Assembly (NCBI GenBank): GCA_951813255.1
Contig: OX638353.1
Location: forward strand, 1,798,001 to 1,862,000
Reading direction: 5' to 3'
Source of the DNA: an uncultured Dehalococcoidia bacterium
Lineage (GTDB): Bacteria > Chloroflexota > Dehalococcoidia > Lucifugimonadales > JAAXIE01
DNA: 64,000 nt
Below are positions 15,951-25,088 of the stretch, one piece after another (position 1 is the stretch's first letter; every line of letters starts with the position of its first letter). The position numbers were made by a program, and so were the translations under genes. The notes beneath the pieces are model-generated. The model was not told where the DNA came from. It searched no databases and saw only the letters and a list, made by a program, of their open reading frames with translations.

Positions 15951-17954
15951 ATGAGACATAGATTCAGTTCCTACTCGGTCATCTGTCTTTTGCTGATATC
16001 ATCCCTGCTGGTCCTTCTAGCCTGCGACGACGAAGCAACGTCGTCGCCTGTCCCCACAGCCGCGGTCAGCACTCCTGCTCCAACCCCCACAGTAAGCCCG
16101 CAGTCCCCAAGCCCAACTCCAGTCCCGCCAAGTGTGACATCCACTCCTTCACCCCACAGTCTCGCCCCGGAGCCAGCAACCACAGCACCGGCGCCGCCAC
16201 CCGGCACACCCACTCCTCAACCAGCAACCCCTACTCCAGCGCCACAACTCAATACCGTTGATCAACTCAAGAAGAATGCTGCCGAATTCCAGTACGAGAT
16301 CGGATATCCGGGTGGGACCCTTACCTATGCCACCATTTCCGAACCGCTCACCTTCAACTTGGCGATCGCGAACGATGCATCTTCGTCCGGCGTCTTGGGA
16401 TACCTCTTTGAAGGCCTCACTGAAACTTCGTGGCTGGACGACCGGGTAGAGCCGGCACTTGCCGAAACTTGGGAGGTTTCAGTTGACGGCCTGACGTGGA
16501 CATTCCACCTGCGCCAAGACGTGAATTGGCATGACGGCCAGCCCTTTACCGCACACGATGTGGATTTCACCTTCAACCGCATCACCTACAACCACGACAT
16601 CGCTTCCAGCGATCGGGCTGCCTTCCATTTCCGCGTGCAGGACGAGGACGGAGTATGGCAGGAGGCGCCCATGACCGTGCGGGCCTTGGACGACTACACA
16701 GTGGAGTGTGTCCTTCCTGTACCTTTTGCCCCATTCCTCCGCTCCATGGGCACAGCCATATACCCCAGACACATCCTCGAAGAACGCGTGGACGACGGCA
16801 CCTTCGAGTTGACTTGGGGGATCAACACCGACCCCAAGAACATCATCGGCACGGGGCCATTCACCATCGAAAGCTACGTCCCCGCAGACCGGGTGATCTT
16901 CAAGCGCAATCCCAACTATTGGCTCCTGGATGATGAGGGCAACCGTCTTCCCTACCTGGACCGGATTGTGCAGATCATCGTTTCAGAATTGGGGGACGAG
17001 TTGGAGAAATTCCTGTCCGGCGAGTCCGACACCCACGGAGTGCTGGGCGAAGAACTTGACCAACTCGAGCCGCTTCAGGAGAACCTCAACTTCACCATCC
17101 AAAAGCGCGGTCCTGCCTTCGGCACCACTTTCCTTGCCTTCAACATGAACCCGGGTAAGGACCCCGATATAGGCCAAGCGTATGTAGACCCCGCGAAGCT
17201 TCGCTGGTTCCAGAACACGCAGTTCCGTCAAGCCATCGCCCACGCCGTGGACAAAGACTCGATCATCCGTGATGTGCAACATGGCATCGGATATCCTCAG
17301 TGGGCTTCGGTGAGCCCTGCAACTGGTGATTTTCACAACCCCAACGTGCGTCGCTATGAATACGATTTGGACAAGGCCAACAGCATTCTCGACGGCCTAG
17401 GCTGGGTCGATACCAATGGAGACGGCGTGCGAGAGGACGACAACGGCAACACCATCGCCTTCATCCTAGCGACCAACGAAGGCAACCAAGTGCGTCAGAA
17501 GGTCGGCAACATCATCCGGCAGGGTATGGAAGCTATCGGTATCGCTGTCGACTATCGCATCATCGATTTCGGTGACTTGGTAGTGCAACTGACCAGCAGC
17601 TACGACTGGGAGACCATAGTCATAGGCTTCACCGGAGGCCCCGACCCCTACGGCGGCATCACCTTCTGGCACAGCGCAGAGTCCCTCCACCTCTGGCACC
17701 CCAATCAGGAAACTCCTGCCACCAGTTGGGAAGCCCAAATAGACGAGCTTTATGTTATGGCGAGCCAGGAGTTGGACCACGAGAGGAGGGTTGACTTCTA
17801 TCACAAGGCCCAGGAGATTACTGCGGAAAACGTACCTGTGGTCTACACAACCCTGCCGGAACGTTTGAACGCTGTCCGCAATGTCTTCGGCAACACCACC
17901 CCCACCTTGTACGGTGTATGGGATATCCGGTACCTGTACCGGACGATTCAGTAG
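15951..17954 (+). CDS. Peptide/nickel-type ABC substrate-binding lipoprotein (family 5)
   Basis: The 667-residue protein has a lipoprotein signal ending VLLAC (C25). A proline/threonine/alanine-rich linker of about 70 residues follows, then a family-5 binding domain (DppA/OppA fold) with PALAETWEVS, LRQDVNWHDGQPFTAHDVDFTF and FRQAIAHAVDK. The linker probably spaces the domain from the membrane. The ATG at 15951 gives the clean signal; a GTG at 15918 is in frame but leaves an odd N-terminal extension. No oligopeptide permease genes are adjacent. Possible ligands are peptides, sugars or other organics. Confidence 0.93.
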   Translation: MRHRFSSYSVICLLLISSLLVLLACDDEATSSPVPTAAVSTPAPTPTVSPQSPSPTPVPPSVTSTPSPHSLAPEPATTAPAPPPGTPTPQPATPTPAPQLNTVDQLKKNAAEFQYEIGYPGGTLTYATISEPLTFNLAIANDASSSGVLGYLFEGLTETSWLDDRVEPALAETWEVSVDGLTWTFHLRQDVNWHDGQPFTAHDVDFTFNRITYNHDIASSDRAAFHFRVQDEDGVWQEAPMTVRALDDYTVECVLPVPFAPFLRSMGTAIYPRHILEERVDDGTFELTWGINTDPKNIIGTGPFTIESYVPADRVIFKRNPNYWLLDDEGNRLPYLDRIVQIIVSELGDELEKFLSGESDTHGVLGEELDQLEPLQENLNFTIQKRGPAFGTTFLAFNMNPGKDPDIGQAYVDPAKLRWFQNTQFRQAIAHAVDKDSIIRDVQHGIGYPQWASVSPATGDFHNPNVRRYEYDLDKANSILDGLGWVDTNGDGVREDDNGNTIAFILATNEGNQVRQKVGNIIRQGMEAIGIAVDYRIIDFGDLVVQLTSSYDWETIVIGFTGGPDPYGGITFWHSAESLHLWHPNQETPATSWEAQIDELYVMASQELDHERRVDFYHKAQEITAENVPVVYTTLPERLNAVRNVFGNTTPTLYGVWDIRYLYRTIQ

Positions 17955-17960
17955 CGGGCG

Positions 17961-18821
17961 CTATCTCTGCTGGTCATCGTCCAACCGCCGTTCCAACCTT
18001 GCCAAGGCGGCTTGGGTGGCCCGTATTTCCCTTAGCAATTCCTCTTGGGAAACCGGAGTCTCCAACTCCCGTAGACGCTCAGCCTTGGCCTCGTCCAGAT
18101 TGTTGATGATGATGGCGATGAACATGTTGATTACCACAAACGTGCCCATAACCACGAAGCTGACGAAGTAGACCCAAGCCCACGGGTACTTCTCCATCGC
18201 AGTGTTCATCACCAAAGTCCACCCCTCTAGGGTGATGATGTTGAACAGCGTCAGCACCGAGATGCCCAGGTTCCGCCAGTTCTCTGGGTCATGCTCATGG
18301 AACAGGTGGTATCCCATGATGGCGTAAATGTAGACCACGATGCCCATCAGCATCATCACATGCCCCACGCTGGGGATGGAGCGCACCAAGGCCGCCACGA
18401 TAAGCCTCAGGTCACGTATGGTGGTGATAAGCCGTACTACTCGCAGCAGCCGAGCTAAACGGCTCACCATTGCGAACTGGCCAGTGGCAGGCACCAAGGC
18501 AAGTAGAATGACCAGAAAATCGAAGACGTTCCACCCCTCGCGAAAGTAACGATGAGATCGGGGTGCCAGCGCCAGCATCTTCAGCAACGCCTCAACTATG
18601 AAGATTCCCAAGGCAACTTGGTTCCCCAAGTGCAGTAAGTCTCCGTAGTTATCTTCCACACCGGGAGACGTCCCCAACCCCAGGAGCACCGCGTTGCCGA
18701 TGATGACGGCGATGATGAAGAATTCGAACCAGTTGGAGCTGACCAACCGGTGCGATAGATGGACCACCCGCATCGGGCCAGCGGGTGGGGTGGCATTCTT
18801 TTTGATCGAAGAGTCAGACAA
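17961..18821 (-). CDS. Single-domain voltage-gated cation channel, candidate Ca2+ channel
   Basis: The 286-residue protein is a six-helix channel of the NaChBac class. S1 lies at about 31-50, S2 64-83 and S3 97-112. S4 at 118-134 has arginines every third residue (R121, R124, R127, R130). S5 is at about 151-175 and S6 at 215-240. The pore filter is T197-L198-E199-G200-W201, where sodium channels of this family usually have TLESW. Gly at this position is the feature of the prokaryotic calcium channel CavMr and of repeats I and III of animal Cav channels. A C-terminal coiled coil (247-283), typical for tetramer assembly, is present. The gene converges on the peptide-binding protein with 6 nt between stops. 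Confidence 0.92.
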   Translation of the reverse strand: MSDSSIKKNATPPAGPMRVVHLSHRLVSSNWFEFFIIAVIIGNAVLLGLGTSPGVEDNYGDLLHLGNQVALGIFIVEALLKMLALAPRSHRYFREGWNVFDFLVILLALVPATGQFAMVSRLARLLRVVRLITTIRDLRLIVAALVRSIPSVGHVMMLMGIVVYIYAIMGYHLFHEHDPENWRNLGISVLTLFNIITLEGWTLVMNTAMEKYPWAWVYFVSFVVMGTFVVINMFIAIIINNLDEAKAERLRELETPVSQEELLREIRATQAALARLERRLDDDQQR

Positions 18822-18901
18822 TCAGACGACCGCGTCAGGCGTGTGCAACTAGCTTACTCGCTGGGCGCATCGCCCTCAAGGGTGTCGGACCACAATGCGG
18901 C

Positions 18902-20452
18902 CTAGGGGAAGCGCTCGTTCAACTCCTGCAATGCGATGTTGGCGTCCCGTCGCAGCCGGTCAGAGTTAGTTCGCTCCACGTCCACCGCCTTGAACACATC
19001 CACAGTGAACGGGCGCCATGAATTGCGCAAGGTGCGCAGGGCGCCCTCTTCCCTAGCGGACGCATCCGTCAGGAGGTTGTACATAGGCAGCAGATGGCTC
19101 GCCTGCGGCAGGTCTCTCACCTTACGTCCCAACCCGGCGAAATCAAGAGCGAACTGGTCCAACGCTTGTAGCGCCTCGGTGCGGTCGCACCCACCCTCGA
19201 CCTTGCGCCACTCGCTGAACCCCGCTTGGAAGCCCCTCCACGCGCTGGTGAGCCCGGTGTAGGCCGTGTCGAACTCCCCCAGATCTCCCAGCGCCTCATC
19301 AGGGTCTTCATCAGTGATGCCCTTCACAGCCTCAGTAGTCTCTTTGAGCAGGGCCTCACTCCTGTCGATGCTGACCTCCACCTGTGCCTCAGGAAGGACG
19401 TCCATATCAGAGACGGAGCTATCCAGTCCTTGCAGCGCATCCAGCTCGGCCGCCGCCGCCGCTCTCAGGTCCTCGATTTCAGTCTCAATGACATCCAAGG
19501 AGGGAAGGCGATCGAGGGCATCTACAGTATCTTCGAACTCCCGCGGGATCTCCGGAAGACGCTCCATCAACTCCTCAAGCTCCACCTCGGCTGCCTCCAA
19601 CTCTAGCTGGGCATCCTCAAGTTTCGGGCGGGTTGCAGCCAGATTGGCTTCTAGAATCCTATAGTCCACAGCGACTGCCCCGTCCCCTGCTGCGGCGGAC
19701 GCCTGTGCAATTGCTAGTTGCAGTTGCGCTAACTGCCCTTCCAACTCCACGACCTGCGCCACCATTCCAGGCATCTGCTGCTGCAACTTGGCTACCGCCT
19801 TCATCAACGCCAAATAGTCGTCGTGAAACTCCTTCCACTGCTCCTTCAGGGAGTTGAACGCTCGGGAGAACTGCTCCACCTCGTCAGGCAGCGGTGCCTC
19901 TTCAAGTTCCTCTCGCATGTCCGCAATTCTGTTGGCAACCCGCTTCTGAGCGTCCGCGCTCTGGGTCCGACGCTGCTCCACTGCCTGAAAGAAAGAGAGG
20001 TTGTTGGGCTGCCACCGGTCGCGCAACGTACGGTAGGCCTGGTCCTCCTGTTCCGCAGCCTGGATGAGAATGTCCGTCAACTCACCGGTGGTGGAGGTCG
20101 GTGGCAGGTTTCTAGCCATCTGGGTCACACTTGCGAAGTCGACCGCAAATTCCCGCAGCGATTCATAAACTGCGCTCCCATGGCAGGCCGTCAACCCACT
20201 ACGCCACTGGTCGAATCCGTCTTGGAGAGCATCCCATTCGTCATCAAGGACGTTCTTTTGTTCAAGAAACTCGCCCGTGGCCTCGCGAGCAGCCACGGGC
20301 AGCGGTGTAGGTGTAGGAACGCTGTCTGTCTCCGGCGCCCATACGGGCGTGGGGTCAAAGTCATTGGTGCTACCGCAAGCGACCATGGCGACCAGCAGCA
20401 AAGACATCGGCAGCGCCAGAGTAAGAAACCATCGTGTTCTTGCCAACCGCAT
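18902..20452 (-). CDS. Coiled-coil lipoprotein with duplicated terminal domains
   Basis: The 516-residue protein has a lipoprotein signal with C26 (VAMVAC), a Pro/Thr-rich spacer and a long Glu/Leu/Ala-rich coiled coil (about 200-370). The region at about 73-165 and the C-terminal region at about 400-495 are related. They share a GF..W cluster, a single Cys, EFAVDFA/QFALDFA, R.LP, EQEDQAYRTLRDRW/AREEGALRTLRNSW, and FFQAVEQRRTQ/VFKAVDVERTN. No known family is recognised. It is the last gene of a minus-strand operon with an SppA-like protease and a DUF4350-like protein, 25 nt downstream of the latter, so an envelope role is likely. Confidence 0.85.
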   Translation of the reverse strand: MRLARTRWFLTLALPMSLLLVAMVACGSTNDFDPTPVWAPETDSVPTPTPLPVAAREATGEFLEQKNVLDDEWDALQDGFDQWRSGLTACHGSAVYESLREFAVDFASVTQMARNLPPTSTTGELTDILIQAAEQEDQAYRTLRDRWQPNNLSFFQAVEQRRTQSADAQKRVANRIADMREELEEAPLPDEVEQFSRAFNSLKEQWKEFHDDYLALMKAVAKLQQQMPGMVAQVVELEGQLAQLQLAIAQASAAAGDGAVAVDYRILEANLAATRPKLEDAQLELEAAEVELEELMERLPEIPREFEDTVDALDRLPSLDVIETEIEDLRAAAAAELDALQGLDSSVSDMDVLPEAQVEVSIDRSEALLKETTEAVKGITDEDPDEALGDLGEFDTAYTGLTSAWRGFQAGFSEWRKVEGGCDRTEALQALDQFALDFAGLGRKVRDLPQASHLLPMYNLLTDASAREEGALRTLRNSWRPFTVDVFKAVDVERTNSDRLRRDANIALQELNERFP

Positions 20453-20477
20453 GCTATCTCCCTACCGCAACAGGTCT

Positions 20478-21824
20478 CTATTCCGCCCGCCCACCAGGCG
20501 CACCGGGTCCACTTGCTCCTACGGCGCCAGTCAACGCGATGTAATCGCTCAACAGGTCACTTCGGAAATCTCCACCGATCAAGCGCGACACGGCGCCTGC
20601 CAATGTTTCGGGTGTATCAGCCAGCATCAGCAGTACATGCCTGTCGTGGTTCTCGTCCAGCACTGTGACCGCCTTACCTCCCAGCCTCAAATCGGATGCA
20701 AGAGGAACTCCCAGCATGTCATCGATACGCACACCAGCCGACTGCAAGTATTGATCGACTTGGAGAGCGTCATCGTACAGACCTAGGAACAGCGTATCCC
20801 GGCTTACGTCTTCCGAGTCTGTCACCTGCGCCGATACTCCGCGGGCGGAGAGGCTGTCCTTTAGCTGTAATCCAATGGTCAGAAGGGAGGGCTGGCCCAC
20901 TAGCACATCGAGCTCCTCACCATAGAAATATGGGAAGTCCGCCAGCTCATACGAGCGCTCGCTAGTGGTAAGGAAGTTCGCGATGTTTGAAAGCAGCATC
21001 CCGTTATCCCGCAACGAGTCCTGCGGAGGTACCATGAAAGTAAAGTCGGCCATCGCCAGCACATTGCGCCTATCGCCCCACGCGATGGGTGCGTGCCTTC
21101 CCTTAGCCTCAGTCACCGATGAAAGGGTATTGGTGTCGCCAAAGGCAACCCCCGACCCTGAAGACTCAATGGAACCAACGCCATGCAGGGTAATGGAGTC
21201 CAACCCAGCGGTGATTTCGTCAGGCTGAAAGTCCCTGACGAATATGTTGCTGAAATTGAGGTCGTGTTCCACTTGGTTGTACAGGTAGTCCGGCTGGAAG
21301 TTCAGGCCGAATTTCTCTGCTAGGCTGTTGATCATGTGGGGGCGTCCCGGATCGGCGATCAGAAGCAGCTTCCCGCCCTTATGCACAAACCGCTCTACTA
21401 CCGCCACTTCACTGGCCGGGTACGGCTCCTCAGGCAGAACGACCACGAAGCTGTCGGCCCCGCGCAGGCCCGCCTCCAGCGCTTGCGCTCTGCTTACTCC
21501 TCGGCCAAGCCACGACACATCCAGAAATCCCATCTCGTATCCCCGCGCGATCACACGCGTCTGCAGTGCAAGCAGTTCGTCCGCTCTGAACGCATTGCCA
21601 TGGAGAGTGTCCACCAGCACAACGCCCCGCTGAATGCGGGATGTCGGCGCCTCATCGGTTGGCACGCCAGGCGATGCGGTCGTTGCGGCGAGGCCCCGCA
21701 GGGGCACCTCAACGGGCGGGAGGGGCTCGTAGCCGCCGCGATAGAACACAAAGTAGGCGGCCCAGAAGGCAATAGCCCCAGCGAAGATGGGTAGCAACAC
21801 TAACAACGACAGTCTACGGATCAT
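20478..21824 (-). CDS. Membrane-anchored DUF4350/GATase-like protein
   Basis: The 448-residue protein has one N-terminal membrane helix (about 5-27) and an extracytoplasmic domain. Segments such as GADSFVVVLPEEPYPASEVAVVERFVHKGGKLLLIADPG are typical of DUF4350 and ABC-associated GATase-like domains. A second half continues the pattern (HAPIAWGDRRNVLAMADFTFM, LLSNIANFL). No catalytic residue can be assigned. It overlaps the upstream SppA-like gene by 11 nt and precedes the coiled-coil lipoprotein. The family assignment is by motif only. Confidence 0.75.
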   Translation of the reverse strand: MIRRLSLLVLLPIFAGAIAFWAAYFVFYRGGYEPLPPVEVPLRGLAATTASPGVPTDEAPTSRIQRGVVLVDTLHGNAFRADELLALQTRVIARGYEMGFLDVSWLGRGVSRAQALEAGLRGADSFVVVLPEEPYPASEVAVVERFVHKGGKLLLIADPGRPHMINSLAEKFGLNFQPDYLYNQVEHDLNFSNIFVRDFQPDEITAGLDSITLHGVGSIESSGSGVAFGDTNTLSSVTEAKGRHAPIAWGDRRNVLAMADFTFMVPPQDSLRDNGMLLSNIANFLTTSERSYELADFPYFYGEELDVLVGQPSLLTIGLQLKDSLSARGVSAQVTDSEDVSRDTLFLGLYDDALQVDQYLQSAGVRIDDMLGVPLASDLRLGGKAVTVLDENHDRHVLLMLADTPETLAGAVSRLIGGDFRSDLLSDYIALTGAVGASGPGAPGGRAE

Positions 21825-22860
21825 AGCCTAGGTACAGGTAGTAAATCTTGGGGTGGTTCAGGTCGTATGGCAACTCAGATAAAGGGTCCTCTTCTGTCGT
21901 GCTGCGAATGCCGGACGTGGCCAGTTCCCGCAAGGTCTGCAAATTGGTGATGCCGGAAGGCCCCGCACCGCTTTGTGACTGAAGCAAGGGGTCTTCGACA
22001 AATCTCTCTTGCGGCGGTAGCGTTAGCACTTGAGATAGGGGTGAATGTGACCCCGCTGAGAGGGGTTCGACGATCCGGGCGAGGTCTTGAGCAAACTTGC
22101 GCTGCACCTCTACGTTCACGTCAACCAAACTGTAGTTGGAAATGCCAGCCAGTTCAGCCGCTTTTTCGATTGCCTCCGCGTCTCCGCCAAAGTCGTCCAC
22201 TAGGCCAAGCCAGAGAGCGTCCGAGCCGGAGTATATGCGGGCCTCCGCTAACTCTTCCGCTGAAAGGCGCAGCTTGCCTCGTCGTTCCGCTACTACCATG
22301 TCGGCAAATGCGCCCTTGAGTTGGTTTACGGTTCCAATCCAGTCTCGCCTAGGAAATCCCGAGAGCTTGTACGGGCCGGTAGCCACCACTCCCTCGTTAG
22401 GCAGCGGTGGAATCAGGGGCCCCGCGAACGAGACCACTCCGACACTCCCCACCAAAGTAGAGGGGGTGGCGTAGGTGTGGCTGGCGCCCATGGCCATCAT
22501 GTACCCCCCACTGGCCACCAAGTCGTTCATCACCAGCACCACCGGCTTCTCGTCCCGAAGACTGCTGGTCTCCCTGTATAAGCGCTCGCTGGCCGCAGCG
22601 GCGCCTCCCGGTGTGGTCAGCGTGATGACCACCGCTTTGATGGAGTCGTCCTGCCGGGCATATTTCAGGTACTCGCTGATTACATACGCAGGGACCTCTT
22701 CGATGACGGTGAAGGGTATGTGGATGACCCCAATCTTAGGCTTGCCCGGAAACACGAGCACAAAAATCAGCAGGCCTGCTGCCACGCCCAAACTGGCCAC
22801 CACGAATACCAAGGTGTACCAACTCGTCAAGGCTTTCCACAGTACGGAAAAGGCCGCCAT
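21814..22860 (-). CDS. SppA-like S49 membrane peptidase
   Basis: The protein has 348 residues from the ATG at 22860, with one membrane helix at about 17-37 and a ClpP/crotonase-fold protease domain. The nucleophile is probably S117 in VASGGYMMA, and the general base is probably K165 in GPYKLSG, spaced as in half-size signal-peptide peptidases. TPGG and STLVGSVGVV are also typical. A GTG at 22890 would add ten residues; neither start has a strong ribosome site. It is the first gene of an envelope operon with the DUF4350-like protein and the coiled-coil lipoprotein. It may process lipoprotein signal peptides or its operon partners. Confidence 0.9.
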   Translation of the reverse strand: MAAFSVLWKALTSWYTLVFVVASLGVAAGLLIFVLVFPGKPKIGVIHIPFTVIEEVPAYVISEYLKYARQDDSIKAVVITLTTPGGAAAASERLYRETSSLRDEKPVVLVMNDLVASGGYMMAMGASHTYATPSTLVGSVGVVSFAGPLIPPLPNEGVVATGPYKLSGFPRRDWIGTVNQLKGAFADMVVAERRGKLRLSAEELAEARIYSGSDALWLGLVDDFGGDAEAIEKAAELAGISNYSLVDVNVEVQRKFAQDLARIVEPLSAGSHSPLSQVLTLPPQERFVEDPLLQSQSGAGPSGITNLQTLRELATSGIRSTTEEDPLSELPYDLNHPKIYYLYLGYDP

Positions 22861-23250
22861 AACCCTATCGGCCCAACGCGCGGGTATCACTTACTTTATG
22901 TGAGCAGTACAAGGGTATCCTGAACATCCCTGTCCCAAAGGCCCACGTGCTCCCCGATTTCCTCACGGCGCAAGGCCACGAAGGCCGGGTATCGCTCTAG
23001 CCACAAGTCGGAGGACAGGAGGAGGAAATACAAGTGGACTTACATTCACATTAGCATAGAGCCCCTGCTTTGTGTAGCCCTGTCTTCAGCAGCCCGCTTC
23101 CTCAACCGATTGGCCATGTTCATCGCAGACAAGCCCCCCGTGCTATACTCCGCAAGCACTGCATCGCATCAGGAGGTACTACTCCCACAAAATCAGGAGT
23201 CCCGGCTTGGAGTCGGAATCGCGCTGGAGACGAATATAGGCGGAGGTGCT
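22861..23250. other. Divergent intergenic region, no gene seen
   Basis: About 390 bp lie between the SppA-like operon (-) and the small membrane protein (+). The open frame can be extended upstream from 23251 to 23110, but that part looks non-coding. I see no clear promoter or repeat. Confidence 0.45.
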
Positions 23251-23712
23251 ATGGTCACGCTTAACATCGAGCAAGCCAAGCTGACGGTAGTCAAGAAACC
23301 GGCAGGCATTTATCTGGTCGCCGTAGGGGTCATGGTAGCCCTCAACTTCGTCCTGAACCCCTTCTACCCAGTTGGTTTCGATGGGATGATTGTATGGCAC
23401 GTTCTGGATGTGCTGATGCTCATGGGATTGGGCCTAGCTTTGTTTTTCAACTACTTGTACAAGCGTGACAGCACGGACGATAACGCGAATACAGCCATCA
23501 CTAGGCAGTACTTTGAAGGCAACCTATACTTCTTCGTGACAGCAGGCCTCACCCTCTGGTTCTTGTACAACTGGTTCTCTCTGCTGGCCCACGGCAACGG
23601 CTACCTCGTCGGCAATGCCCCTGCATGGAACATCTGGAACGCTATCGACTTGGTTCTGCCCATAACCTTTGGCCTCACAGGCTGCCGCCTCATGCGCGAG
23701 GGCTCCCGATAG
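23251..23712 (+). CDS. Small four-helix membrane protein
   Basis: The 153-residue protein starts at an ATG preceded by GGAGGT. It has four hydrophobic segments: about 19-38 (GIYLVAVGVMVALNF), 48-71, 92-112 and 128-146. Charged and polar loops such as YKRDSTDD separate them. The family is unknown; similar small proteins are widespread in Chloroflexota. The next gene, a DUF3574 lipoprotein, starts 13 nt downstream, so the two are probably co-transcribed. The upstream in-frame extension to 23110 is rejected because the ribosome site favours 23251. Confidence 0.75.
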   Translation: MVTLNIEQAKLTVVKKPAGIYLVAVGVMVALNFVLNPFYPVGFDGMIVWHVLDVLMLMGLGLALFFNYLYKRDSTDDNANTAITRQYFEGNLYFFVTAGLTLWFLYNWFSLLAHGNGYLVGNAPAWNIWNAIDLVLPITFGLTGCRLMREGSR

Positions 23713-23725
23713 GTCCTGGGAAGGG

Positions 23726-24190
23726 ATGGCAAGCCGCTACTGGGCCGGCTCTGCTCGTAGTGCAAGCGCCCTGGGCCCAGCCTTAGCGGCATGCGTAGCA
23801 CTCGCCATCATAATTGCTACTGCCGCCTGCTCAGCAAAGGTAGCATCATCCTGTCCAGACGGGGCCGAACAGTGGGTGAAGTACGAGCTCTTCATGGGTC
23901 GAGGCGGCCCGTCCGGTGAGGTTGTGGATGATGCATCTTGGGACTCTTTCCTCTCCGAAGAGGTCACATCAAGGTTCCCAGACGGCCTTAGCGTCATCGA
24001 CGCCTACGGCCAATGGCGCAATCCCGATGCGACCATTGAGAAGGAACTCTCCAAGCTGCTCGTGATCCTCGCTCCTCCGGGTGACACATCAAGTGGCTTG
24101 ATGAACGAGGTAGCCAACGAGTACAAGGAGCGCTTCAGACAGGAAGCGGTGCTGAAGGTCACCAGCGAAACCTGCGTAGAGTTCCTGTGA
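23726..24190 (+). CDS. DUF3574 lipoprotein
   Basis: The 154-residue protein has a signal peptide ending ATAAC (C35) and then the DUF3574 pattern: YELFMGRGGPSGEVVDDASWDSFL, VTSRFPDGLSVIDAYGQW and SKLLVILAPP, ending in ERFRQEAVLKVTSETC. The function of the family is not known. It starts 13 nt after the small membrane-protein gene and converges on the HAD phosphatase gene. Confidence 0.85.
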   Translation: MASRYWAGSARSASALGPALAACVALAIIIATAACSAKVASSCPDGAEQWVKYELFMGRGGPSGEVVDDASWDSFLSEEVTSRFPDGLSVIDAYGQWRNPDATIEKELSKLLVILAPPGDTSSGLMNEVANEYKERFRQEAVLKVTSETCVEFL

Positions 24191-24223
24191 CCCGTCCCCT
24201 TAGGAAGACAGGCCGAGCAGACC

Positions 24224-25048
24224 TCAGGCCAAAGCCTCGCGGGCAGCCACCAGCTTGATGTAGTCGTGTACCAGCCGGTCCAAATCCCCGCCTGTCAGGT
24301 AGTTGGCGGGCACGGCCCGCTGTACGCGCCCGTCGCGAACGAACCGCTCCGCCTTCTCACGGGCATTCTTAGTGTGCGGCCTGTACACGGCGACCGATAA
24401 GCCTCCTTGGTCTTTCACCAGCCTGAAGCACGGCACGTCTGTCAGCCCGTCCCCGATGTACACCATATTCTCAAATGGCACAGGCCGGTCCTTTTTCTCC
24501 ACGTAGCGATTTATAGCATCGTTGTCGCTCAGGTCGTGGGCCCCCTTGTTGATGCGGAAAAGATACTGGGTCTTGGTCGTGTAGTTGATGGCCAATGCAG
24601 GCCAGACCGCCACACCGTTCTCATCGAACAGGAATCTCGAGGCATATATCTTGGCGAACTTCGGCGCAATGGGTGTGCCTTCAATGATCTCAGCATTCGC
24701 CGACGACACGATGTAGTGCTCGATACGCACCCCCGCCTCCCGGCCATACTCCTTCACCCGGTCGAACCAATCCTGCACACCCTCGTAGAAATCTATCTTT
24801 TGGCTCCCCGCCCTGAAATCCTCCCGCCTCACCGGCACCCCAGCCTCCCCCGCCCTCTTCAGCATCGCGTACATGTACATCAGCGTGCCGTCGGCCTGAT
24901 TTACCTCGGCCATCCGGTCCACACCCTCCCAGAAGTCATCAGGGGTCATGCCTAGATCGGGAATGAACTGCCTCTCCTGAACATTCCCCGGAGCCAGGGT
25001 CCCATCGAAGTCATACACGATCGCCATAGGTATGTGCCTTCGCGGCAT
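24224..25048 (-). CDS. HAD-superfamily phosphatase
   Basis: The 274-residue protein has HAD motif I DFDGT (nucleophile D13, acid D15), motif II VSSAN and motif IV GDGLTDVP, with a helical cap at about 30-100 that includes DFYEGVQDWFDRV. The ATG at 25048 follows GAAGGGA with 7-nt spacing. The substrate is unknown; the layout resembles phosphoserine-phosphatase-like members. It lies 40 nt downstream of the giant surface-protein gene only in the sense that both read leftwards, with that gene upstream at higher coordinates starting from 35921 and ending at 25089, so the two could share a transcript. Confidence 0.88.
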   Translation of the reverse strand: MPRRHIPMAIVYDFDGTLAPGNVQERQFIPDLGMTPDDFWEGVDRMAEVNQADGTLMYMYAMLKRAGEAGVPVRREDFRAGSQKIDFYEGVQDWFDRVKEYGREAGVRIEHYIVSSANAEIIEGTPIAPKFAKIYASRFLFDENGVAVWPALAINYTTKTQYLFRINKGAHDLSDNDAINRYVEKKDRPVPFENMVYIGDGLTDVPCFRLVKDQGGLSVAVYRPHTKNAREKAERFVRDGRVQRAVPANYLTGGDLDRLVHDYIKLVAAREALA

Positions 25049-25088
25049 CGCCGTTTCCCTTCACCCAATCGACTCGTTAGAGTCCTGC

